A stretch of 64,000 bases of DNA from Neotamlana sargassicola (lineage in GTDB: Bacteria > Bacteroidota > Bacteroidia > Flavobacteriales > Flavobacteriaceae), in contig NZ_JAJAPX010000001.1 in NCBI RefSeq assembly GCF_020523965.1, positions 310,001 through 374,000 of the forward strand, in the 5' to 3' direction. The notes beneath the pieces are model-generated. The model saw only the letters and a list, made by a program, of their open reading frames with translations, did not search any database and was not told the DNA's origin. The position numbers and the translations under genes are program-made. Below are positions 17,904 to 24,939 of the stretch, piece by piece (positions within the stretch are counted from its first letter, which is position 1; each line of letters begins with the position of its first letter).

Positions 17904-19244
17904 TTAAAACCCAATACCTTTTATTTTTTTATACTCTAAAATGGCTTTACTATCGGACAAGGACGCGACGTAATGACAAACACTTAACAAACGCTTGTAT
18001 AAACTGGTTTGGTTGGTTTGCAAACTTGCGGGCAAAGTTTTTAAAATAAGCTTATCGTAATTTGATGCTTGGTTTTTAAAACTATTATTTACGGCGTGCG
18101 TGTAAGCTGTTAACAAGGTTTTTATTACACCGTAGCCCACTATTTCTTTGTCGATAACTTCTTTGGATTGGTAAATGTTTTCGACGCTAATTTTTATGAT
18201 ATCTTTTATTTGAGCTTCGTATTTACTTTTATCGAGTAGTGCGCAGTTAAATTCGCCTTTAAGTATGGCGTCTTCATTTTCCATAAATACGTTTACAGCA
18301 TCGTCAATTAAGCTTCCAATGGCTAATGCGCGCAAGTAGCCTATGCGATCTTCGCGGGTGGCAAGCCCGTAATAATTCTCTGGTTTTATGGTGTTTCGTA
18401 TAATTTTAGACAAATATTCTAAAGCAAATTCTTCTTGTATGAGGCCGAGGTTTATACCATCTTCAAAATCGATTATAGTGTAGCAAATATCGTCGGCGGC
18501 TTCTACTAAAAAAGTTAATGGGTGACGTGAAAAACTAATATCTGTTTCGCTTCGTTTTAGTAAGCCTAAACTATTGGCCACATCGATAAAGGCTTCTTTT
18601 TCACTTTGAAAAAAGCCGTATTTTTTATCGGCAATATGGGCTGTTGGTTTTTTAGGCAACGACTCTTTTGGGTATTTTGTAAAAGCGCCCAAGGTTGCGT
18701 AGCTTAGTCTTAATCCGCCTTCGCGACCTTGGCGCGTTTCGGCTAAAATTTTAAATCCGTTAGCATTTCCTTCAAAATCGCATAAATCTTGATACTCTTT
18801 AGGAGTTAATTCGGTTTTATATATTTTACCTTCTCCGTTTATAAAAAATTCGCCAATGGCTTTTTCTCCAGAGTGACCAAATGGCGGATTTCCAATATCG
18901 TGCGCCAAAGCAGCTGCAGCAACAATGGCTCCAAAATCGTTAGCTTTATAGCCTAAATCGTATTGTAAATGTGGGTATTTATCTAATATTTTTTTTCCTG
19001 CTAATCGTCCTAAAGAACGGCCAACCACACTAACTTCTAAACTGTGAGTAAGGCGTGTATGTACAAAATCGGTTTCAGAAAGTGGTATTACTTGAGTTTT
19101 ATCTTGCAAACTTCGAAACGCCGATGAAAATATAACACGATCGTAATCTACTTCAAAACCCAGACGGGTTTCGTCTTGCGCAATTCGTAAACGTTCTTTT
19201 GTATCGCCAAATCGTTTTAAAGATAATAGTTTTTCCCAGTTCAT
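17904..19244 (-). CDS. dgt: Deoxyguanosinetriphosphate triphosphohydrolase-like HD protein
   Basis: HD-superfamily phosphohydrolase that cleaves dNTPs to deoxynucleosides and triphosphate. The metal-binding residues are present in HTRLTHSLEVS and ALAHDIGNPPFGHSGE. I start at 19244 (MNWEKLLSLKRFGD), which matches the family N-terminus; an in-frame ATG 36 nt upstream would add 12 atypical residues. Length 446 is typical of the long bacterial dNTPase type. It works in nucleotide-pool control opposite to the ribonucleotide reductase at 28408-31484. Confidence 0.93.
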   Translation of the reverse strand: MNWEKLLSLKRFGDTKERLRIAQDETRLGFEVDYDRVIFSSAFRSLQDKTQVIPLSETDFVHTRLTHSLEVSVVGRSLGRLAGKKILDKYPHLQYDLGYKANDFGAIVAAAALAHDIGNPPFGHSGEKAIGEFFINGEGKIYKTELTPKEYQDLCDFEGNANGFKILAETRQGREGGLRLSYATLGAFTKYPKESLPKKPTAHIADKKYGFFQSEKEAFIDVANSLGLLKRSETDISFSRHPLTFLVEAADDICYTIIDFEDGINLGLIQEEFALEYLSKIIRNTIKPENYYGLATREDRIGYLRALAIGSLIDDAVNVFMENEDAILKGEFNCALLDKSKYEAQIKDIIKISVENIYQSKEVIDKEIVGYGVIKTLLTAYTHAVNNSFKNQASNYDKLILKTLPASLQTNQTSLYKRLLSVCHYVASLSDSKAILEYKKIKGIGF

Positions 19245-19303
19245 TGTTTTAGTAAAATAAAAGCAAGATAACATTTCCAAATAAATTAAGACTAAAACCT
19301 TCT

Positions 19304-19380
19304 TAACATTACGGTAAACTTTTAATTAACTTTTGTTGATGTTTTGATAACATTGCGTTTATCTGATTGCTTTTTATTTG
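19304..19380 (+). promoter_or_regulatory. Pho-box-like 11-bp repeat array and promoter of the gene at 19404
   Basis: Five consecutive 11-mers: TAACATTACGG (19304), TAAACTTTTAA (19315), TTAACTTTTGT (19326), TGATGTTTTGA (19337), TAACATTGCGT (19348-19358). After exactly 14 nt comes TTTATTTG (19373-19380), one mismatch from TAnnTTTG. The ATG is 23 nt further on. The 11-bp period placed just upstream of the core promoter is the arrangement of PhoB/PhoP-activated promoters; the identity of the regulator is inferred. Confidence 0.65.
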
Positions 19381-19403
19381 CAGTTGAATTTTTAATTCAA
19401 CTC

Positions 19404-19778
19404 ATGAAACATTTTTTAATCGCTTTAAGCTTCGTTTTTACAGGCACCATGTTTGCCCAAAATAACCACGTTATTTCTGGCGCGTTATTCGATGGCGAAA
19501 TTGAAAATTCACCTTTAGCTTTTGCCGAAGTTTTAATTAAGGAAACTGGCGAAAAAATGTTAACTAACACTCAAGGCACTTTTAAGTTTGAAGCGTTAGA
19601 AAACAAAACTTATACTTTAGTTTTTTCGTTTGCAGGATACGACAATAAGGAAGTAGCTGTTGCCAACAACTCTACTAATAAGCAAGCTTTAAAAATAGCA
19701 TTGCAAGCCAAAACCATCTCTTTCGACGATTTAGCAAGCGTTTTAGAAAAAGCCGATAACAAGGCAACCTCTAACTAA
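19404..19778 (+). CDS. Small secreted carboxypeptidase-regulatory-like domain protein
   Basis: A 124-residue exported protein. The start at 19404 gives a signal peptide (MKHFLIALSFVFTGTMFAQ); upstream in-frame codons overlap the promoter array. The mature part is a single transthyretin-like beta-sandwich domain (HVISGALFDGEIENSPLAFAEV...YTLVFSFAGYDNKEV), closely similar to the N-terminal domain of the TonB receptor at 21387 (AGNVIDGDYNNEPLAFANI...YTIIFSFVGYETKEI), followed by about 30 residues ending SFDDLASVLEKADNKATSN. It looks like a free-standing version of the receptor's N-terminal domain and may act with it in the periplasm. It is the first gene of the putative phosphate block. Confidence 0.8.
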   Translation: MKHFLIALSFVFTGTMFAQNNHVISGALFDGEIENSPLAFAEVLIKETGEKMLTNTQGTFKFEALENKTYTLVFSFAGYDNKEVAVANNSTNKQALKIALQAKTISFDDLASVLEKADNKATSN

Positions 19779-19851
19779 CACAAACAGATCCCCTCTCTTT
19801 TTAAAGGAAATTTTAGTTACCGAAAAACACCACAAAAATACGCCTATTTTT

Positions 19852-19869
19852 AGTGTTAATTTAATGTTA
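19852..19869 (-). promoter_or_regulatory. Inverted pair of the 11-bp repeat motif
   Basis: Read on the minus strand, TAACATTAAAT (19869-19859) and TAACACT (19858-19852) are spaced 11 bp, in the opposite orientation to the array at 19897. No gene starts on the minus strand here, so this may be an auxiliary binding site. Another inverted match (CGGTAAC on the minus strand, about 19815-19822) lies nearby. Confidence 0.4.
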
Positions 19870-19896
19870 ATTATTTAGCGTAAAAAACAAATTAAA

Positions 19897-19973
19897 TAAC
19901 ATTAAACTAACCTTTTTATTACTGTTGTTTAATGTTTCGGTAACACAATTTTAAAGGTACAGTGGTTTCTTTG
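19897..19973 (+). promoter_or_regulatory. Pho-box-like 11-bp repeat array and promoter of the gene at 20019
   Basis: Five consecutive 11-mers: TAACATTAAAC (19897), TAACCTTTTTA (19908), TTACTGTTGTT (19919), TAATGTTTCGG (19930), TAACACAATTT (19941-19951). After exactly 14 nt comes TTTCTTTG (19966-19973), one mismatch from TAnnTTTG at the same position as in the 19373 box. The lipoprotein ATG is 45 nt downstream. Confidence 0.65.
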
Positions 19974-20018
19974 CGCTGAGAAAATTAAATCAAAAAAATA
20001 TCTAAAAAATCAATACTC

Positions 20019-21317
20019 ATGAAAAAATCATTCTTAACTTTTTTAACTGCATCTGCCTTAGTACTTACTGGATGTTTACAAGATGATGATACTCCAATTA
20101 TTATAGAGGAGGTTACAAATAATTATTATAATAATGGCGATAACGATGGTGACAACGACGCCGATTATGAAACCATAGTAGTCTCTGGCGGTATTGCACT
20201 TGATGCTACTTGGACTGCAGATAACGTTTATGTTTTAGATAGAAAAGTTGTAGTACAAGAAGGTGTTACTTTAACTATTGAGCCAGGAACTATTGTAAAA
20301 GGTAGAGCTGGTACAGGTTCTTTATCTTCTGCTTTAATTGTTGCAAGAGGTGCTCAAATTAATGCTGTTGGTACTGCTGATGCTCCAATTATTTTTACTT
20401 CTGAAAGTGATAACATCGAGCCAGGTGAAACTTCTGGTACTAACTTAACTTCTGCTAACAGAGGTTTATGGGGAGGAATTATTATGTTAGGTAATGCTAC
20501 AATATCTGTTTCAGGTGATACTGGTCTTGCAAATATTGAAGGTATTGCTGCCGATGATACATTTGGATTATACGGTGCTGATTTAGCTAACGGTGAAGCT
20601 TTTGATGATGCTGATAGCTCAGGTACTTTACAATATGTTTCTATCCGTCACGGTGGTGCTTTATTAGGAGAAGGAAACGAAATTAACGGATTAACTCTTG
20701 GTGGTGTTGGTACAGGTACTACTATCGATAATGTAGAAGTTGTTGCTAACGTTGATGATGGTATCGAATTTTTCGGTGGAACTGTAAACGCTTCAAACTT
20801 ATTAGTATGGGCTCAAGGTGATGATGCTTTAGATATCGACCAAGCTTATTCTGGAACTATTACTAACGCTGTAGTTATTTTAGGTGATGCTTCAGATCAT
20901 GCTTTAGAAATTGATGGTCCAGAAGGTTCAATCGATGGTGAATTTACAATCAACGATTTAACACTTATTGGTAACACTACAACTGCAAACGGTGAGTATG
21001 CAGATTGGAGAAGTAATGCACAAGGACATGTAAACAATGTTTACGCTTACGGATTCAAAGATTCTTCTGATGTTGAGTTAGATAACGATGGTGTTGCAAC
21101 AAACTATAACGATGGTTTAGTTACTATGAGCAGCTGGGAAATTGTTTTACCAGCAGGTGTAACAGATGTTGCTAGCATATTTAAAAACAACGCAGATACT
21201 GTAACTGTAACAGGTTTAGGTTCTGAGGCTACTGCTGTAACTCAAGGGAGTCAAACAGTTGGAGCAACTACTACAGTTTTAGGCTGGACTTATACAGCTG
21301 AAAACGTAGACTTCTAA
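20019..21317 (+). CDS. Surface lipoprotein with right-handed beta-helix repeats
   Basis: A 432-residue lipoprotein: the lipobox LTGC puts the lipidated Cys at 19, followed by LQDDD. An acidic patch right after the Cys is the kind of signal that sends lipoproteins to the cell surface in Flavobacteriaceae. The rest is Gly/Asp/Asn/Thr-rich and repetitive (EGVTLTIEPGTIVKGRAG, ANRGLWGGIIMLGNATIS, VEVVANVDDGIEFFGGTV), as in parallel beta-helices. Databases often call this family 'multidrug transporter', which the sequence does not support. It precedes a TonB-dependent receptor, separated by a hairpin, and has a Pho-box-like array upstream, so I infer a substrate-binding partner of the receptor. Codon use (GGT, GCT, ACT) suggests high expression. 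Confidence 0.82.
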   Translation: MKKSFLTFLTASALVLTGCLQDDDTPIIIEEVTNNYYNNGDNDGDNDADYETIVVSGGIALDATWTADNVYVLDRKVVVQEGVTLTIEPGTIVKGRAGTGSLSSALIVARGAQINAVGTADAPIIFTSESDNIEPGETSGTNLTSANRGLWGGIIMLGNATISVSGDTGLANIEGIAADDTFGLYGADLANGEAFDDADSSGTLQYVSIRHGGALLGEGNEINGLTLGGVGTGTTIDNVEVVANVDDGIEFFGGTVNASNLLVWAQGDDALDIDQAYSGTITNAVVILGDASDHALEIDGPEGSIDGEFTINDLTLIGNTTTANGEYADWRSNAQGHVNNVYAYGFKDSSDVELDNDGVATNYNDGLVTMSSWEIVLPAGVTDVASIFKNNADTVTVTGLGSEATAVTQGSQTVGATTTVLGWTYTAENVDF

Positions 21318-21345
21318 TAAAAACCATTATTTAACAAAATAAGTA

Positions 21346-21370
21346 CAACTGCTCACAAGGTGAGCAGTTG
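21346..21370 (+). terminator. Hairpin between lipoprotein and receptor genes (attenuator-like)
   Basis: An 11-bp perfect stem (CAACTGCTCAC/GTGAGCAGTTG) with a 3-nt loop and a short imperfect T tract, 16 nt before the receptor ATG. I see no independent promoter between the genes, so it probably terminates part of the transcripts and keeps receptor expression below that of the lipoprotein. Confidence 0.7.
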
Positions 21371-21386
21371 TTTATAAAACTCATTT

Positions 21387-24275
21387 ATGAAAAATATTTT
21401 AATAGTTCTTATTCTATTTGTAATAGGATTATTTAATGTTGCCCAAGCGCAAACCGGTGTTTTAGCTGGTAATGTAATTGACGGCGACTATAACAATGAG
21501 CCCCTTGCATTTGCGAATATATTGGTTAAAGGAACTACAACTGGTACCACTTCAGATTTTGACGGTAAATACCAAATGGATTTAGATGCTGGTACTTATA
21601 CTATTATCTTTTCTTTTGTTGGTTACGAAACCAAAGAAATTAGCGGTGTTGTAATAAACGCAGGTCAGGTTACTAATTTAGATGTTACATTAGCTTCGAA
21701 TGCTTTAGACGAAATTGTAATTACAACTAGTGTTAAGCGTAATACAGAATCTGCTGCTTTAGCACTTCAAAAAAAATCGGTAACATTATTAGATGCCATG
21801 TCTGCCCAGAGTATTAAGAAAACTGGTGCAGGAGATGTAGCTAGTGCTGTAAAAAGTGTTCCTGGTGTTTCTGTACAAGGCGGTAAATATGTTTATGTTC
21901 GTGGTCTTGGAGACAGATACTCTAAATCTATTTTAAATGGTGTAGATATTCCTGGTTTAGATCCAGATAGAAACACCGTACAAATGGATGTGTTCCCTAC
22001 AAATATTATTGATAATATTGTTGTTGTTAAGTCTGCAGCTGCAGAACATCCAGCAGATTTTACCGGTGGTATTGTAGATGTTATTACAAAAGATTTCCCT
22101 ACAAAAGCTGAATATTCTATTTCTTTAGGTGCTGCTTATAATCCAAGTATGCACTTTAATAGCGAAGCGCTGAAATACGAAGGAAGCGATACAGATATTT
22201 TTGGTTTCGACGATGGCACAAGAAGTTTACCAATAAATCGTTACCAACCAATTCCAGGTACTTTTGAAAACAAAACATTACTTACAACTTTAACAAATCG
22301 TTTTGAGAAACAACTTAAAGCAGATAATTTTACTAACGGAGCTAACTTCGATTTAGGTTTTACCTCAGGAAATCAATATGCTTTAAAAAACGACGATAAA
22401 GTTGGTTACCAAGTTGCTGTTTCGTACAAAAACGATGTTACATTTTATGACGAAAGAATTGATGGTCGTTATACTAGACGTGTTACTTCAGGATCGGAAA
22501 ATATTTTCGAACTAGATGGAAATAGATTAAGTACCGGTTCGGAAAGTATTAACACCGTTCTTTTAAGCGGATTAGTTGGTGTTACCTATAAAACCAGTCG
22601 TTCTAAATACAAAGTTAACTTTTTACACATTCAAAACGGAGAGACAACCTCAAACTTCTTAGAACAACAAATTAATACCAGTGGTGGTGTTGGTGCCTTC
22701 GAGCCTGTTGTAAAAGATGGTTTATTGTACACTCAACGTTCTATTAGTAATTTATTAGTTGCAGGTTCTCATAATATGGGAGCTGAAAACGATTGGACAT
22801 TCGATTGGAAATTTGCCCCTACGTTTACAGGTGTTTACGATAAAGATCATAGAATTACTCCGTTACAAATTAGTGATGATGGCGATTATTTTATTTCTCC
22901 AAGTGCTTCTAGTTACCCATTACAATTATGGAGAAACTTATCGGAAGAAAACTGGACTGGTAAAGTAGATTTTACTAAAAAAGTAAGCATTTTTAATAGG
23001 CCTGCTAAAGTTAAGTTTGGTGGTGCTCATACTTACAAGTTTAGAGATTTTAGTATTGATAACTACTCGTTTACTTCAACAGACTTAATTATTCCAAATG
23101 GAAATAGTAATTTATTGTTGTTAGAAGAAAACATCTGGACTCCGGATACTGGTGAAGGTACATACTTAAATTTAGAAAATGTTTACGAGCCATCAAACTC
23201 TTATGAGGGAGAATCTCAGGTTAGTGCTACATATTTTTCAGCAGAATTTAATTTCTCAGAAAAACTAAAAAGTGTTTTAGGAATACGTACAGAATATTAT
23301 TCTCAATATTATACAGGTGAAGAAAATGATGGAACGTCTTATACTAGAGAAAACATTATCGATGTAATAGATTTTTACCCATCGGCTAATTTAATTTATG
23401 CATTAACCGAAGAATCTAACTTAAGAGCATCGTACTCTCGTACAACGGCAAGACCATCTTTTAAAGAAGCTTCTAGTGCTCAAATTTACGATCCTGTAAC
23501 CAATGATACCTTTTTAGGTAACGGATTTGGTAAATTTGATTCTGATGGTGATGTAATTTACGATCCTATTAGCCCAAGTTATATTAATAACTTCGACTTG
23601 AGATACGAAATATTTAGAGAAGAAGGCCAAATGATTGCTGTAAGTGGTTTTTATAAGTCATTTAAAGACCCTATAGAAATTGTATTTATGCCTAATACAA
23701 GTTCGGCATCACCACAATTTACGGTGGCTAATCTTGGAGACTCAAAAGTATATGGGGCTGAGTTAGAATTTCGTCAAAACTTTGGTTTTTTAAGCGAATC
23801 TTTAACAAACTTAAAGCTTACAGCTAACGCATCTTATACTAAGTCCGAACTTGAAATGTCTGAATTCGAATTCCAATTACGTACGGCAGAAGGCACGCTT
23901 AAAACAGGCGAAACTGTTGATAGAATTCGTGATTTACAAGGTATGTCGCCTTACTTAATAAATGTTGGTTTAGATTACGATTTCGTTGACAAGGATATTA
24001 GAGCTGGTTTATTCTATAATGTTCAAGGTAAAACTTTAGAAATTGTTGGTACTGGATTTTTCCCAGATATTTACACACAACCATTTCATAGTTTAAATTT
24101 TACATCTAACTTTACTTTGGGAGAAAAGAAAAGATCTTCTATTTCATTTAAAGTAAACAACATTTTAGGAGATGAAAGAGAAAGTCATTACGAATCGTTT
24201 AATGCACAAAATCAAGTATTTTCTTTAAGACAACCAGGAACAGAATTTTCGTTAGGATATTCTTTAAAGTTCTAA
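21387..24275 (+). CDS. TonB-dependent outer-membrane receptor
   Basis: A 962-residue receptor with a signal peptide (residues ~1-21, ending AQAQ), a carboxypeptidase-like regulatory domain (~24-110), a plug domain (~120-245; SVPGVSVQGGKYVYVRGLGDRYS...) and a 22-strand-type barrel ending in SLGYSLKF with the required C-terminal Phe. It imports a ligand bound at the cell surface using TonB-ExbBD energy. It lies downstream of the beta-helix lipoprotein in the putative phosphate-controlled block, so phosphate or a phosphorylated compound is the inferred substrate. There is no SusD-like protein here; the lipoprotein at 20019 may take its place. Confidence 0.92.
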   Translation: MKNILIVLILFVIGLFNVAQAQTGVLAGNVIDGDYNNEPLAFANILVKGTTTGTTSDFDGKYQMDLDAGTYTIIFSFVGYETKEISGVVINAGQVTNLDVTLASNALDEIVITTSVKRNTESAALALQKKSVTLLDAMSAQSIKKTGAGDVASAVKSVPGVSVQGGKYVYVRGLGDRYSKSILNGVDIPGLDPDRNTVQMDVFPTNIIDNIVVVKSAAAEHPADFTGGIVDVITKDFPTKAEYSISLGAAYNPSMHFNSEALKYEGSDTDIFGFDDGTRSLPINRYQPIPGTFENKTLLTTLTNRFEKQLKADNFTNGANFDLGFTSGNQYALKNDDKVGYQVAVSYKNDVTFYDERIDGRYTRRVTSGSENIFELDGNRLSTGSESINTVLLSGLVGVTYKTSRSKYKVNFLHIQNGETTSNFLEQQINTSGGVGAFEPVVKDGLLYTQRSISNLLVAGSHNMGAENDWTFDWKFAPTFTGVYDKDHRITPLQISDDGDYFISPSASSYPLQLWRNLSEENWTGKVDFTKKVSIFNRPAKVKFGGAHTYKFRDFSIDNYSFTSTDLIIPNGNSNLLLLEENIWTPDTGEGTYLNLENVYEPSNSYEGESQVSATYFSAEFNFSEKLKSVLGIRTEYYSQYYTGEENDGTSYTRENIIDVIDFYPSANLIYALTEESNLRASYSRTTARPSFKEASSAQIYDPVTNDTFLGNGFGKFDSDGDVIYDPISPSYINNFDLRYEIFREEGQMIAVSGFYKSFKDPIEIVFMPNTSSASPQFTVANLGDSKVYGAELEFRQNFGFLSESLTNLKLTANASYTKSELEMSEFEFQLRTAEGTLKTGETVDRIRDLQGMSPYLINVGLDYDFVDKDIRAGLFYNVQGKTLEIVGTGFFPDIYTQPFHSLNFTSNFTLGEKKRSSISFKVNNILGDERESHYESFNAQNQVFSLRQPGTEFSLGYSLKF

Positions 24276-24294
24276 ATTTTCAAAATTTAAATAA

Positions 24295-24332
24295 AAAAAG
24301 AGCCTAAAGTTAAACACTTTAGGCTCTTTTTT
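24295..24332. terminator. Bidirectional terminator between convergent genes
   Basis: A long stem (AAAAAGAGCCTAAAGT/ACTTTAGGCTCTTTTT) with loop TAAAC, flanked by an A run and a T run, so it can terminate both the receptor gene and the convergent gene at 24349. Confidence 0.88.
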
Positions 24333-24348
24333 TACACTAATATTAATA

Positions 24349-24663
24349 TTACAAAGATGCTACGTTGTTATTGTAATTAACAAATTTCTTTTTGCCATTA
24401 ATCCAATGTATCCACTTTCCAACTTTTTTTCCATTGTTGTAAAATGCAGACACTAATTTGTTTCCGTCCTTATCATAGCTTATCCAGTTTCCTTCTAGTT
24501 TTCCTTCTAAAGTAAACGATCCGGTTTGACTAACTTCACCGTTGTTATGATAATAAACAACATCAATTAAATTTGTTTCTTCATTTAATGTTAGTTCTTT
24601 CTCTTTTTGTGCAAAAGCAACTGTAACAAACAGCGCCATTGCAAAAGTTAAAATTGTTTTCAT
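24349..24663 (-). CDS. Secreted MORN/YwqK-like small protein
   Basis: A 104-residue exported protein with signal peptide MKTILTFAMALFVTVAFAQ. The mature part has three MORN-like repeats of the YwqK type (YYHNNGEVSQTGSF, GKLEGNWISYDKDGNKLVSAFYNNGKKVGKWIHW). Such repeats bind lipid or protein in some cases; the role here is unknown. A good -7 box lies at 24694-24701, and its upstream region is shared with the pit gene and contains 11-bp repeats, so it may belong to the same regulon. Confidence 0.8.
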   Translation of the reverse strand: MKTILTFAMALFVTVAFAQKEKELTLNEETNLIDVVYYHNNGEVSQTGSFTLEGKLEGNWISYDKDGNKLVSAFYNNGKKVGKWIHWINGKKKFVNYNNNVASL

Positions 24664-24693
24664 AATATGGGGTTTTATTCGATTATTTTTTTA

Positions 24694-24701
24694 CAAATAT
24701 A
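24694..24701 (-). promoter_or_regulatory. -7 promoter box of the gene at 24349
   Basis: Minus-strand TATATTTG, an exact TAnnTTTG match, 30 nt before the ATG at 24663. On this strand the 11-bp repeats read (T/G)AATGTT and end 16 nt upstream of the box. Confidence 0.6.
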
Positions 24702-24720
24702 AACATTTTTTACAATAAAG

Positions 24721-24808
24721 AAACATTCACATAACATTAAATTAACATTAAATCTATATTTAATTGATTTACAGTATTTTAAAAAATAACATTTAATTAA
24801 CTTACAAC
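24721..24808. promoter_or_regulatory. Distal 11-bp repeat arrays between the MORN-like gene and pit
   Basis: AAACATT at 24721 and TAACATT at 24732 and 24743 form three repeats with 11-bp period. TAACATTTAAT (24787) and TAACTTACAAC (24798-24808) form a second pair, in phase with the first at 44 bp (4 x 11). TAAYRTTA is nearly self-complementary, so the array could serve either divergent gene. Confidence 0.55.
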
Positions 24809-24873
24809 CATCCTCTAAATATGCATAACACACACCTAAATGTACAAATTTTACTTGTATAATAGAAAGAACA

Positions 24874-24917
24874 TAACATTCCGGTAACATTGAGTTCAAT
24901 TTAAAATGAGACATTTG
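24874..24917 (+). promoter_or_regulatory. Pho-box-like repeat pair and promoter of pit
   Basis: TAACATTCCGG (24874-24884) and TAACATTGAGT (24885-24895) are direct 11-bp repeats. Exactly 14 nt later GACATTTG (24910-24917) differs from TAnnTTTG only in the first base. The pit ATG is 22 nt downstream. The spacing is identical to the arrays before 19404 and 20019. Confidence 0.65.
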
Positions 24918-24939
24918 CCCTATAATTTTTAATAGTTTT

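Noticed and set aside
24675-24914. A 79-codon open frame on the minus strand between the MORN-like gene and pit
   Set aside because: It lies over the 11-bp repeat arrays and promoters of both neighbours and its translation (rich in Cys, Lys, Ile) looks random.
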